From NCBI RefSeq assembly GCF_022682495.2, contig NC_071387.1:198936143-199000142 (forward strand): a stretch of DNA of 64,000 bases, given 5' to 3'. A model generated the notes under the pieces. The model searched no databases, was not told where the DNA came from, and saw nothing but the letters and a program-made list of their open reading frames with translations. The position numbers and the translations under genes are program-made. The DNA is from Desmodus rotundus. Its lineage: Eukaryota; Chordata; Mammalia; Chiroptera; Phyllostomidae. This document shows positions 23,170 through 34,167 of the stretch, piece after piece. Positions within the stretch are counted from its first letter, which is position 1, and every line of letters begins with the position of its first letter.

Positions 23170-23998
23170 TTTTAAAAGTTTAGACATAATTTACATACCA
23201 TAAAAGTTCACCATTTTATGGTATACAATTCAGTGGTTTTGAGTGTATTAACAGAATTGTGCAACCACCATAACAATCAATTTTGGAACATTTTCACTAT
23301 TCCCCCCAAAAAACTACATGTCCACTAGAAGCCACTTCCCATTTCACTCCAAATTTATCAGTCCTCGGAAACAATAAATGTGCTCTTTGTCTCTGTGGAC
23401 TTCCCTCTACTGGACTTATGTATGAGTGGAATTAGAATTATACAATATGTGGGGTTTTTTTGTGGCTTTTTCACATAACATAAAGTTTGCAGCATTCATC
23501 CATATTGTAGCATGCATCAGTACTCAACTTCTTTTTATTGCCAGGTAATATTCTATTGTTTGGCATGTCATATTTTATTCGTCTATTTAATACTTGATGA
23601 ACATTTTTGTTGCTTCCACATTATGGTTATAGTGACTAATGCTGTTATGAACATTCATGGACAAGCTTTATATGGTATATTCTTGTTTATTTGGGATTAA
23701 ACCTAAGTATAGAATGGCTGGGTTGTATATTTATGTTTATGCCAAACTGTTTTTCAAAGAGGTTGCACCCTTTTATATTACCACCAGCAAAGTATGAAGA
23801 TTCCAAATTCTCCACATTATCACCAACACCTGTTATCTGTCTTCTTCATTATAGCCAACCTAGTGGGTGTGAAGAGGCATCTCATTTGATTTTTATAGGC
23901 AGATAATGATGAGTATTTTTTTCATGTGCTTATTGGACATTTGTATGTCTACTTTAAAGCCATGTCTATTCAGATCCTTTGCTGACTTTTCATTTTTT
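23170..23998 (-). mobile_element. Ancient L1M 3' part (antisense)
   Basis: Clear antisense L1M phrases occur in order: ACATACCATAAAAGTTCACC, GTGCAACCACCATAACAATC, ATTCATCCATATTGTAGCAT, CCAAACTGTTTTTCAAAGAG, CCAACACCTGTTATCTGTCT and GTGCTTATTGGACATTTGTA. Small open frames inside are by-products. Confidence 0.9.
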
Positions 23999-23999
23999 T

Positions 24000-24958
24000 C
24001 TTTTAATCATATTATATTGATTATGCTATTACGGTTGTCCCAATTTTTCCCCCAGTGCCCACCTCCACCCAGCACCTCTATTTCCTCAGGAAATTCCCAC
24101 ATCATTGTTCATGTCCAAGGGTCATGAGTATAAGTTTTTTGGATACTCCATTTCCTATGCTGTATTTTACATCTCATGGCTGTTCTGTAACTGCCTATTT
24201 GTACTTCTTAATCCCCTCACCTCTTCCCCCATTCCCCCACAACCCCTCCCATCCAGTAACCATCAAAATGCTCTCTGTATCCATCATTCTGTCTCTGTTC
24301 TTTTTGTTTGCTTAGTTTTTGTTTTTTAGATATAATTGTTGATAGATATGTATTTACTGCCATTTTATTGTTCAAAGTTTTCATCTTTTTAAAAAATAAG
24401 TCCCTTTAACATTTCATATAATAATGGTTTGGTGATGATGAACTCCTATAGTTTTTTGTTGTCTGGGAAGCTCTTTATCTGCCCATCAATTCTAAATGAT
24501 AGCTTTGCTGGGTAGAGCAATGTTGGCTGTAGGTCCCTGCTTTTCATGACTTTGAATATTTCTTGCCAATCCATTCTAGCATGAAAAGTTTCTTTTGAGA
24601 AATTAGCTAACATATGCTTTCTCTTGCTGCTTTTAAGATTCTCTCTTTATCTTTAACCTTTGACATTTTAATTATGATGTGTCTTGGAGTGGGCCTCTTT
24701 GCATCCATCTTGTTTGGGACTCTCTGTGCTTCCTGGACTTGCATGTCTGTTTCCTTCATCAAATTAAGGAAGTTTTCTTTCATTATTTTTTCAAATAGAT
24801 TTCCAATTTCTTGCTCTTTCTCTTCTTTTGGCATCCCTATGATGCAAATGTTGGAATGCTTGAAGTTGTCCCAGAGGCTGCTTACACTATCTTCTTTTGT
24901 TCAGATTCTTTTTCCTTCTTGTTGTTCTGATAAGTTATTTTTTGGTTCCTTTGGTTGA
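24000..24958 (-). mobile_element. ORF2-deleted L1 (HAL1-like), bat-type 3' UTR
   Basis: Read on the minus strand the element runs: L1 ORF1 C-terminal half (24955-24378), a short linker, the first dozen or so codons of L1 ORF2 starting at ATG 24363 (M-A-V-N-T-Y-L-S, the usual ORF2 start), then directly a bat-type L1 3' UTR (about 24330-24010) with AATGGGGGAAGAGGTGAGGG and TGGGACAACCGTAATAGCAT, and an A-rich tail. Endonuclease and reverse transcriptase are absent. This is the architecture of HAL1 ('half-L1') elements, which use an intact L1 in trans. A one-off internal deletion of a full L1 would look the same. Confidence 0.75.
24378..24955 (-). pseudogene. L1 ORF1 remnant (RNA-binding chaperone, C-terminal half)
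   Basis: L1 ORF1p coats L1 RNA as a coiled-coil trimer. The minus-strand frame at 24834-24607 gives a typical ORF1p stretch with NLFEKIMKENF, VQEAQRVPNKMDAKRPTPRH and IIIKMSKVKDKERILKAARE. A stop then falls where the family continues with the conserved C-terminal domain, but homologous decayed sequence carries on with words such as MLEWIGKKYSKS and a segment before ORF2. The first part of ORF1 (coiled coil) is missing. It is a transposon relic, not a host gene. Confidence 0.88.
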
Positions 24959-24959
24959 A

Positions 24960-25127
24960 GTTGATAGTAAACAAATTGAAACATTAATTGAGAACAATCA
25001 ACATTATACCATGTGGTAAATAGCTGACATACTCAAAATATGCAAATCAATAAAGTTATTGGTAAAAATGAAAAATGTGTCTTTTATTTTAAAGAGAAAA
25101 CTAAATGAATTTTTTGGCCAACCCAAT
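24960..25127 (+). mobile_element. 3' end of a second mariner family
   Basis: The segment ends GAATTTTTTGGCCAACCCAA TA at about 25106-25127. This is the well-known terminal repeat (GGTTGGCCAAAAA) of a mammalian mariner group. It is preceded by typical 3' untranslated text (GCAAATCAATAAAGTTATTG, GTGTCTTTTATTTTAAAGAG). The 5' part and other terminus are absent. It differs from the mariner at 448 and 28501. Confidence 0.7.
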
Positions 25128-25129
25128 AT

Positions 25130-26210
25130 ATTAGGTTAAAAGAAAAAAAAAACCCAAATATATGAGGAAGATAGTTTCACCTGCTTATCATTCACTACAT
25201 GTTGCTTACTTGTTATCGACAAATCTCGTAGATTTTTTGGAGCAGAGGTCAATAAAACTGCTTGCTCTGATTGAACTTTAAAATTTGCTGAGCATGTATT
25301 GGGTGACAAGAAACACAAAAGCGAAGATACGTTCTCTACTGTCAAGTTCATTTGGAAGCAGAAGTGCACACAGTGACATTTATTTGGGAGGCAGATATGA
25401 ACACAGTGAGATCTGGACCAGAGGGGTGAACGGGGTGACATGTAGCCGAAAGGGAGGAGGCGATTCACTCTCTTTAGGGTGGGAGGTTGGAGTCATGGAA
25501 GCTTACCAGAACAGACAACGTTTAAGCTACACCTAGCTTTTCTAGATAAGTAAGATTTCATGAGGAGTATGAACAAAAGGGCATTTCAAATATAGAAGAT
25601 GGTCTTAGCCAAAAGTCCGAGAAGCAATAATATAGAAGATGGTAATGAAAAAAATTTATAAATATTTATAATGAATACAAACTTGCATGGTATATTCACA
25701 GAATTCTAACCAGAGAGCCAGTAGTTATTTATAAATATGTTATGTTGGGAAAGATGATCAAACTCTTCTAGGAAGTGTTTAATTCATCATCAGAATTATC
25801 AACCTGTTCCTATGTAATGTATCTTTGACCTGTCCTTGTCCCCCAATGGAACTGGCAAAGGGCAGAAATGAGACAGGGAACAAACCGTGTGCAGGAGGCA
25901 ACCTCTGGGTACACTGAGCACAATGAGGGACCAAGAGAGCCCAGTGAGTGGCACTGGTAGGAGGTCTATAGAGGCAATGGAGGGAAAAAAAAAGTATGAA
26001 AGACAGAAAGCAAAAGGGATCTTAGGGGTTCATGGAGGGTAACGCAAGCAGTCCTTTGGCCATTTGCCCTACTAAAAATAGAAGCAACACCAGAGACATT
26101 TGGCAAGATGCCAATGACCCTGAGCTCAAAGTTCAGGAAAGAATTCTTCAGTTAGAAATGCTTGAAGTCAAGGGTGAATGACATGCTTCTAATGTGAGGC
26201 CTTTTAATTT
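25130..26210. other. Intergenic, no gene seen
   Basis: No confident repeats. The opposite-strand frames of 110 and 83 codons at 25136-25536 overlap each other and carry nothing recognisable. Confidence 0.45.
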
Positions 26211-26214
26211 ACTG

Positions 26215-26395
26215 TTTAAAAGTCTGGGCTCAGGGCACCACTTTCTGTTGGATTTTGAACAAGCAACTTAATCTCTATTTACTATAGTTTCTTCATTTCT
26301 AAAATGGGGGAAATAATAGTGTATACCTCATAGAATTGTTATACGAATTAGAGAATTTTGTATGTGAAGTACTTAGAAAACTCAGGATCCGGGCG
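26215..26395 (+). repeat. MIR SINE
   Basis: Sense MIR core: AACAAGCAACTTAATCTCTA, AGTTTCTTCATTTCTAAAAT, GGGGGAAATAATAGTGTATA, CCTCATAGAATTGTTATACG. Confidence 0.88.
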
Positions 26396-26399
26396 GAGA

Positions 26400-27930
26400 A
26401 ACCAAACCCTGGGAATCTACTTTCAAATATATTAGAAGTGCTGAAAGTTTAAACAGAGGACCATGAAGCAATGCAGAGATTAACAAGAACAGGAAGTCTC
26501 TATGCCCCCCATCCCCCCATTGCCCCCACAGGACCGAAGGCAAAAAGAGGAGGTAGTTTTAACTAGAGCTAGAGCTTTCTGTACCAACACTCCCCAAAAC
26601 AAAAAACAAACAAACAAACCACGCCTCCTTCCCCCCAAAACCCTGAGAAAAACATAGGCACTTCTGGAGATCCCAGTGGAAACATGGAAAGATGGGAGAT
26701 ACACCCTGGCCCCAGCTCTCCAGTGTCCTGCCTGTGACTCCATATTCTGAAACTTGCAGGAGCCAATTGGTGAGGGAATCTGGAAATGCAGTTAGCTGGG
26801 AAAGAGCCAGGACAGGAAATAGATCTGATACTACACAAACAATGCCTGGCAGGCCGGTCAGTAAATGTTAGCAACCGTTATTATATTTTACCTTTGACCT
26901 TAAGATATGGCAATCACTTTGCTTCCCCCCACAACCCTACAAAATGGTGATTCAGGGCTGATTCTGGATTCTTCTGTGAGAAGCTTTGCTATGGAAGCAA
27001 GGGAGTTAATAGCCAACTATATGAATCTTAGACCTTGTAGGGTTGCCTGTTTCTAGATGGAACTGCTTACTGCAATTTAAGTGTAATGCATTCAGAAAGG
27101 CCATCCTTTAAGGTTCCGATGTACGCTGGATGTGTACGTGACTGGCATTAAATGCTGTTCTATTAATTGTAGATTGTGGAAGAAGACTTACTATAAACTT
27201 AGAAAATAACCCTTTTATCCTGAATATGCTTCATTAACATAGAATTTGCTGAAGTTACAAGCAAATTTTTTAAAATAATCATATGCTCCCAAATTTTATT
27301 AATGGTCTCAATTTGCAGATAGAGGCAACCAAAATAGAATAAACTGAATAATCAATTCTGGGGAAATATAGCCTAGAAAACAACTATACTTTCCCTGAAC
27401 CACCTGTAGCAAACAGTGCTTGTCAATTCCTGAAGCCCACCCCTGGTTTCCGCTGCAGCTGTGGTGGACAGTTTCATGCAGACTTGGCTCGTTCTGACAG
27501 ACTCCCACTTAAAACACAGGAAGCATTTTTCCTCTTTCCCCAAGACCTCTGCCAGTGCACAAGGGTCCACTCAGCCCACCTGAAAGCACAGCCTGGAAAT
27601 GCGAGGGTATTTAAACCTCTAGAAGCATCCCTCGGCCCACGGGGGTTGAGTTTGGGGATAAATGCTGCTTCCTCCCATCTGTCTTGGGAAGACAGTTTAA
27701 AGAGCCATCCTGAAGCTTCCTGGAAGGTGCCGATGGAGTCCAGACCCTGTCACTTACAATGGCAGTCCCGTCAGTGCCCTCTTATCTTGGATCTTCCTCT
27801 TTCCCTGTCCCACTCTCTCCGTTCCCTCACTCTCACTTCCTGTACCCAAATCCTTGTCTCAGACTCTGCCTTGGAGGAACTCAAACTAAGGCAGGGGTGT
27901 TGCTCTGCATCAAAAATACTATTGTCATCT
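26400..27930. other. Intergenic; GC-richer part at 27480-27900
   Basis: A 163-codon plus-strand frame (27484-27975) is the longest in the window. Its composition is serine- and leucine-rich, it shows no domain, and its last codons run into the hAT-type repeat at 27945, so I judge it non-coding. CTCTGCCTTGGAGGAACTCA near 27865 is unassigned. Confidence 0.4.
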
Positions 27931-27944
27931 AATCCAGGGATTGT

Positions 27945-28130
27945 CGAACTCGACTTTTCTGACATTTTGAGCTAGGTCATTTTTTGTCGTGGGGTCTGTG
28001 CTGAGTATTGTAACGTGCTTAGTCACACTCTTGGCCACTAGATAGCATCCCTTCCCCCATTTATGACAGGCAAAGATGTCTTTAGACAAATTCCAATGGT
28101 CCCCCATTGAGAAATACTGATCTAAGTCCA
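27945..28130 (+). repeat. hAT-Charlie-type non-autonomous element
   Basis: It has the family outline 'GGGATTG…TTTTGTCGTGGGG…CCACTAGATAGCATCCC…GACAGGCAAAGATGTCT…CCCATTGAGAAATACTG'. A second copy of the same family lies at 60565-60790. Confidence 0.75.
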
Positions 28131-28134
28131 TAAA

Positions 28135-28500
28135 CAGGCCAGAATTAGCTGTCATCTAAATCTACACCACATACCAATGGGAGCAAAAACATACATTCAT
28201 GTTGTTTTCCATTGTGATGGGTATCAAGTAAGAAAGAATAAATCAAAGTACAGAGAGAAGCATTTCAACATAGTCATAACATAGACAATATTTTAATTTT
28301 GTTTGTTAACTACTTAGCAATCTATTTGTTTGTTAAATTACCATGCAAGCTAGTAACACGGCATAAATTGTCCTCAATGACTTTACCTCTTCTTATCTCC
28401 ACAATCTCATCTCTCAACACTGCGTTCTTGGTTCTCAACAAATGTTTAATTTACTGAATGAATAAGCCTGAACACAAGCCTACCACGCATGAATATACGA
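28135..28500. other. Intergenic; L2-like tail near 28350-28470
   Basis: TTCTCAACAAATGTTTAATT followed by TACTGAATGAATAAGCC resembles an L2/MIR 3' end next to the mariner. Otherwise nothing is recognised. Confidence 0.45.
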
Positions 28501-29171
28501 CAAGGTCTGTCCAGAAGGTATCCATCCATGTAAGTGAAAAACAGGGACATTTATTGAAGAAGAGACAAGGTACAAGAAACATTGTGCATAGGGAATGTGT
28601 CCCCAGCCCCCTTCAAAGTAGGCACATTGGGACCTCACAGAGTTCTCCCAGTTGTAATCAGTCATATTTTCCTGAATGTCATCAAAGTTCCTAAATCTCT
28701 TCCCTTTCAAAGGTGATTTTAGTTTTGGGAAAAGCCAGAAGTCACAGGGCGCCAAGTCTGGGCTGCAGGGGCACTGAGTCACCTGGGTGATTTGGTGCTT
28801 TGACAAAAACTCTGCATGAGATGTGATTCGTGAGTGGGCGTGTTTTTGTGATGAAGCTGTCAATCACCAGTGGCCCATAGCTGCAGCCTTCTGAGTCATC
28901 CAAGTAGTTTCAGCAGAGGGATGTTCAAGCTTAACACAAAATTTGATGCAGCTTTGTTGCTCTGCTCACTCAGTCATTTTGAACACCACAGCCACACAGT
29001 ACACACGCTCACTCAATAGCATCTACCGCCCCCACTGACCAGCACAGTGAAGTTGTCATTGTTCACGCCTGTGCATTCCAGTCCATTTTACTTGGCTGCC
29101 AGGTTACATTGATGTTGCACAGAACTTTCTTGTTATATTAACAATGGCTGGACTTTTCCAGGACAGACCTT
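28501..29171 (-). mobile_element. Mariner-type DNA transposon, internally deleted copy B
   Basis: The left terminus is CAAGGTCTGTCCAGAAGGTA (28501-28520). The reverse complement of the right terminus is TAAGGTCTGTCCTGGAAAAG. These are imperfect terminal inverted repeats of about 28 bases. The sequence inward of the right end is collinear with copy A at 448-1210 in the opposite orientation (CAGCCATTGTTAATATAAC, then CCTGGCAGCCAAG). The internal deletion has other breakpoints than copy A: this copy keeps less of the N-terminus and more of the region before the C-terminal catalytic residue. At about 670 bases it is non-autonomous. Confidence 0.92.
28560..28977 (-). pseudogene. Mariner transposase remnant (deleted, with stops)
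   Basis: Reading on the minus strand from ATG at 28977: M-T-E-stop-A-E-Q-Q, an N-terminal segment with FCVKLEHPS and TTWMTQKA, then a jump into a C-terminal part (28863-28560) with LSKHQITQVTQ and SPDLAPCDFWLFPKLKSPLK, which is typical of mariner. The APCD aspartate is the expected last catalytic residue. The DNA before it, in another frame, still reads like the 'HHDN' region carrying the second catalytic aspartate, but altered and frameshifted. The first catalytic aspartate is deleted. The TGA at codon 4 is shared with copy A. Confidence 0.88.
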
Positions 29172-29224
29172 ATAAACAAATGCTAAACCAAAATGCAGAA
29201 GAAAAAATCAGTATTCCAATTCTG

Positions 29225-29395
29225 ACTGAGAACTGAATCAACAGCTCTCAATCTAAGACTCTTCATCTCTAAAAGAAGGATAATATCGCCTACCTCCCAA
29301 GATTTCCGTGGGGCATTTGAAGAAGCTAATGTGCATGGAAGCATTTGTAGTGTAAAGTGCTACACATCTGTGAGATAATAGGCATAGAGCTGTTC
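29225..29395 (+). repeat. MIR SINE fragment
   Basis: GACTCTTCATCTCTAAAAGA, AGGATAATATCGCCTACCTC and AGTGTAAAGTGCTACACATC follow the sense MIR order, decayed. Confidence 0.7.
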
Positions 29396-29399
29396 ATCC

Positions 29400-30262
29400 T
29401 TAAAAATATAGTTTTGATCATTTCTCCTCATAGTAGAATAGAAACTGCAAGCAACTAGTACAAAACTACATTTCTCTTCAATTAATAATGAGCTCAGTAT
29501 TAAGTTGTAAGAGATGAGAGCAAAGGAAACCTAGATGTAATGTCATTCTCAAAGTTAATGTCAGCTATGGTTGTCTGACCCTTCAGTTAACCTCAGAGAA
29601 AGAAATGTTATGGCTAGAAAGCTTTGAGGAACACAGAACCCTTAACTTGTTGTGTATTCTGTACTGATTTGACCCCCTTAATGTATAGGATTTATATGCA
29701 TATGATTCAGTGACCTCATTGGAGATTTTGAGGGGATATGTGTAAGTATATGCATATTATCTTCACTGCTGGTTAAAATATTTCAAATATGTGCTCTGAG
29801 AAGAGATGGGTATTATATTTGTTTATACTTACACATTTTGTTTTTAATAGTAATTAAATAATAAGTATTATGTTAACATACAGGTTTCAATTTCTTATCT
29901 CTCTCTCCTCTTCCAGAGATTTAATTCTATAGGTTCAATGTCTTTATTTCATCCACTTCATTTGGCGAACTGCACATCATTGGTTCCGCTGATTCCAGGG
30001 GCAATTCAGCCTTGGTCTTCTAGCGTAGCCAATACTCTAGCAACTGAGGTCTTCAAGACTGCTCTATTGGCCCATTACAGCCCACAAGGGGTTTTGCATT
30101 GTAAATCAACCTGGAGCCTGGCCTTGGTAATTCTGTGATTAGGTGGTAATCAGGTGACCACATATCCAGGGTTGCAGAGGACACTCCCATTTTATGCCTG
30201 TTGTTTTCACATAATTATTTGTAGCCTTTCCTCTCATTCTCGAAAGTGTCCTGGTTCACAGA
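29400..30262. other. Intergenic, no gene seen
   Basis: AT-rich and apparently single copy. The 66- and 103-codon frames at 29938-30465 are unremarkable, and the second runs through an L1 tail. Confidence 0.45.
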
Positions 30263-30267
30263 AACAT

Positions 30268-30495
30268 GGAAATAAAGAAACTGACAATGGCCAGAGGCGA
30301 GGGGGGAGGGGAATAATGGAAAAAAGAAAGGGAAGGGTCAAGTCAAGGAACACGTATAAAGGACCCCTGGGCAAAGATAACGGGGGGGGGGGGGGGGGAG
30401 GGGAGATTGAATGTGAGAGGTGGGGGTGGGTAGGGCAGGGGAGAGTAATGGGAGAAAAACTGTAACTGAACAACGATAAAAAAATTTTTTTAATG
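30268..30495 (+). mobile_element. Bat-type L1 3' end with long G run
   Basis: CTGACAATGGCCAGAGGCGA, ACACGTATAAAGGACCCCTG, an uninterrupted run of about 18 G near 30380-30398, then CTGTAACTGAACAACGATAA and an A/T-rich tail. The homopolymer is probably an expanded form of the G-rich 3' UTR tract, or an assembly error. Confidence 0.87.
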
Positions 30496-30499
30496 TATT

Positions 30500-32315
30500 C
30501 TGGTTCAGATAATAAATTAAATGGTCACACATTGGTATGCACTCTCTGACAATATTGTGCCCTGAATTTTATAAACAGAGCTCTATGCAAATGTCAACTA
30601 TTGTTCTCATTGTATATGCAATATCCTGGGATTAATTTTATCTGTGGAAAAATAGAATGGACTGGAGGGGTTTCCTATCTCACTTGCAGCAGGAGGACTG
30701 ATATATTAAAGAAATTTAACATTTTAAGATCTCATTTGCTTTGTCCACAAAATGAGAGGGCTAAATTAAATTATTTCTATGATCCATTCCAACTGAAAAA
30801 AGGCCTGTGCCCCACATCTTCCTCTTTCCTGTGAAGTCTCTCTGAAATCGCATACTTTCTCCAGAGATACCTGGTTCCCCCCAAATTGTCCCATTCTTTA
30901 CCCTAACCTTAATATTTACCTAAAACGGCCTCCTACATACACAGAGGAATTTCGACCACAAAACCATATTCCAAAAAGAGCTCTGCACATTCTTGCCCAT
31001 TTTCCCCCTAAAACTCTGGACTTAAGTTTACTTTTGATATCTGACACATCTCAGGAACAGTCAGTCAGCCTTGTCTGTGCCTACAAGTCTCTTCTCCGGC
31101 TGTCGCCCAGCCGAGGGGCTCTTACACTGCTTGTGGACTACGGCATTTCTGCCAAGCTAGAGGGAACTTTAACAGGCCATTTATTCTCAGCATCCACTTT
31201 GATTTCCTTGTCCTTTGATTCCTTCTACACTTCCATCACTGTTTCTTCTTCTCATACGGCCTTCCTGTCACTGGGGAATACAATTTTATGAATTAAGCCG
31301 CACTAATGTATAAAACACTTATTTTATTTTTCCCAAAATGTTTATATTTTTAATGAAGGTAAAAATGAGTAAATTGCTTAGTATAAAGAAACTTACTGAT
31401 AGCATGAAAATTATTATGTTAAATTATTAGCACTACCAAAGTCCTTTCTTTGCACATTGTAGGTTATACCAGTTAGTATGCAAGTGAGGACTGAAAGAAT
31501 GGAGGGTTTTTAGTCAGAGGAAGTTAGTTTTTTCTCAAACATAAATTCTTGTATATTTATCTCAAAGTATCCAAATATCTCAAGTGTCCAAATATCTCAA
31601 AGTAGCAAAACAGCACGATGTGTTCATGAAAAGTATTAAATACTGTGTAGCTTTAAGTTTAAGATGTGGGAAAAGAATGGATATGGTAGTGGAAGAATCT
31701 GGAGAGGTCAGACAAGAGCCAGAGTAGGAAGTAAGTTTCACACCATGTTATTTCTAGAATTAAGCCATTGAACACTTCTGACTTAGTAAGATCCCATAGC
31801 ATCAGTGTGCAGGGATACTAAAGGCAGGAGACACTAGACCCAGGAATTCTATTTAGAAGCCTAAAGCAGTTGCCTGGGACCTATGAGGTTTCACTAATAC
31901 CTGTAATAGACATGCATGTGGAGATGGTGAAGGGCTGAATTTGAGACATATTCAAAAATAAACTGTATAGGATTTTGTGACCATAGATATTGGGAGTAGG
32001 CAAAAGAGATAGAAGAAGAAAAATAAATGTTGATTTAGTGTTTTTTTTAAATATGAGAAACTTTTTGGGAGATAAATGCAGTAAATGAGATAAATATAGA
32101 AGGAGTTTCAGGAAAAGGTTTGAAGAATTAGTTCAATTTTAAAGTTACTGAATTAGATTTGGAGCTGTGCAGTTATAGCTATAAGTAAAATCCAAAACTG
32201 AGAATAAAAGTCAGTACCGGAGGAATTAGACAGTGGCTGACATCATGAGATCACCCACAGAGTCAATAGAGAGGGTGAAGCAAACCTGAAGATGGAGCAG
32301 TGTTGGGAACACCTA
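30500..32315. other. Intergenic, no gene seen
   Basis: No confident repeat. The purine-rich text at 31660-32300 could be a very old interspersed repeat. Frames of 77-85 codons show nothing recognisable. Confidence 0.4.
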
Positions 32316-32319
32316 CACT

Positions 32320-33585
32320 GAAAGAGAAAATCCTGAGGCCAAATACGACAATCTCATCTCCAACATCACACTGAACAGGGAAAAGCTGAAAGCTTTTCCT
32401 CTAAGATCAAGCATGAGACAAGGATGCTCACTCTCACCACTTTTATGCAACATGGTATTATAAATGCTAATCCAAGCAATGAGGCAAGAAAAAAATAAAA
32501 AGCATCCAAACTAAAAAGGAAGAAGTAAAATTGTCTCTATTTGCAGGTGCCATGATATTATATATAAAAACCCTAAAGACTCCACCAAAAAAAAAATATT
32601 AGAATTAATAAATGGATTTGGTAAAGTTGCAGGACAGAAAATCAATACACAAAAAATAGTTATTTCTATACACTAAAAATGAGTTATCAGGAAGAGAAAT
32701 TGAGATGCTATTTATAATAGCATCAAAAAGAATAAATACTTAGAAATGCATTTAACCAAGGAGTTGAGAGATCCGTACCCTGAAAACTATGACATTGATG
32801 AAAGAAATGGAAGAAGGCACAAATAAAAAAAAGATGTTATGTGCTTATGGATTGCAATAATTCATGTTGTTAAAATGTCCATACTACCCAAATCAATGTA
32901 CAGAATCAGTGCAGTCCCTATCAAAATTCCAATGGCATTTTTAATACAAATAGAAAAAACAGTCCTAAAATTTGTATGAAACCACAAAAGACCCCAAATA
33001 GCTAAAGCAATGTAGAGAAAAAAGAACAAAGCTGGAGGCATTACACTTCCTAATTCTAAACTATATTACAAAGCTGTAGTAACCAAAATGGTATGGTATT
33101 GGCATAAAACAGACACAGACATATACCTCAATAGAGGGCCCAGAAATAAAACCATGCATTTAAGGTCAATTAATTTACAACAAAAGAGCCAAGAATATAC
33201 AATGGGATAGTCTCTTCAATAAATAGTGTTGGCAAAACTGGACGGCCACAGGCAAAAGAATGAAACTGAAACCATATGTTATATCATATACAAAAATAAA
33301 CTCAAAGTGGATTAAAACTTTGAACATAAGACTGAAAACCATAAAAGTCCTAGAAGAAAACATACCACCTAGCCCTAGAAGAAAAGTCCTAGAAGAAAAC
33401 ATAGGAGATAAGCAATTTGACATAAGTTTTAGCAATAATTTGTTTTTTTGGATTTGACAACAGAAACAAAGGCAACAAAGCAAAAATAAACCAGTAGGAC
33501 TACGTCAAACTAAAAAACTTCTGCACAGCAGAGGAAACCATCAGCAGAATGAATAACCTATGAAATGAGAGAAAATATGTACAAA
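32320..33585 (+). pseudogene. L1 ORF2 remnant (reverse transcriptase to C-terminus)
   Basis: ORF2p supplies endonuclease and reverse transcriptase for L1. This sense copy starts in the RT domain (ACGACAATCTCATCTCCAAC, AGCATGAGACAAGGATGCTC, then SLSPLL-like codons). Near 32545 the 'LFADD' catalytic box has become LFAGA, so both catalytic aspartates are lost. It continues through ATGTCCATACTACCCAAATC, AACAAAGCTGGAGGCATTAC and AACCATAAAAGTCCTAGAAG. A roughly 40-base local duplication (AGTCCTAGAAGAAAACATA at 33346 and 33386) is present. It has many stops and frameshifts and lacks the 5' half. Confidence 0.92.
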
Positions 33586-33589
33586 TCAT

Positions 33590-34080
33590 ATTCATTTTGT
33601 TGATTACTAAAACTGGATGTTTTATTTACTTTATAATCATCACCTCTCCAATGTACCTAGCACATTTTTAGCACTCACTGAATAATTTAGGAGTGATTTT
33701 AGGAACCTCCCAAAAAGGAAATAAGTATCTCTTGGCAACCGAGTAACAGAGCCAGCAATCTCTGAGTGCAATTGAGACGACACAAGATGTCCGTCTACTC
33801 CCCACTTTCCCTCCAACCCCAAAGTTAAAACAATCTGTTTTCTTCTTCCTAACCCATTGTACTTACTTGGCAGTAATTAGACTGAGGAATAGGGCCAGGT
33901 GGGATGAGGCAGGACTAGGCAAGATTAAACAGCTGTACACCCTAACTTCATTTTCATTGCTCAAATTTAGCCAGTCTCACTTCCAACCCAACTATATCTG
34001 CTCCTGTAATTATCATTTGCTGCCTGTATTCAACAGTTAGGCAAGTCATATTTATAGACATCTAACCTAACATTCCAGAA
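33590..34080. other. Intergenic, nothing recognised
   Basis: A single-copy-looking block between the L1 and a split MIR. Confidence 0.4.
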
Positions 34081-34084
34081 ATTC

Positions 34085-34167
34085 CTCCATTTAGAAAAGA
34101 GCATGGGATATGGATTAATATAAGCTAGGTTTCAAATTCTATTTCTGTCACTTGCTAGTCGAGTGAC
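34085..34167 (+). repeat. MIR SINE, left part (split by an LTR)
   Basis: GCATGGGATATGGATTAATA, CAAATTCTATTTCTGTCACT, TGCTAGTCGAGTGAC matches the first half of MIR. It stops at the LTR, and the next MIR words resume at 34614. Confidence 0.75.

Noticed and set aside
24607..24834. Open frame that looks like a host RNA-binding protein
   Set aside because: It is the C-terminal part of L1 ORF1p in a truncated element, not a host gene.
27484..27975. 163-codon open frame, the longest in the window
   Set aside because: It shows no domain, has a biased serine/leucine composition and ends inside a hAT-Charlie repeat. Nothing supports splicing or translation.
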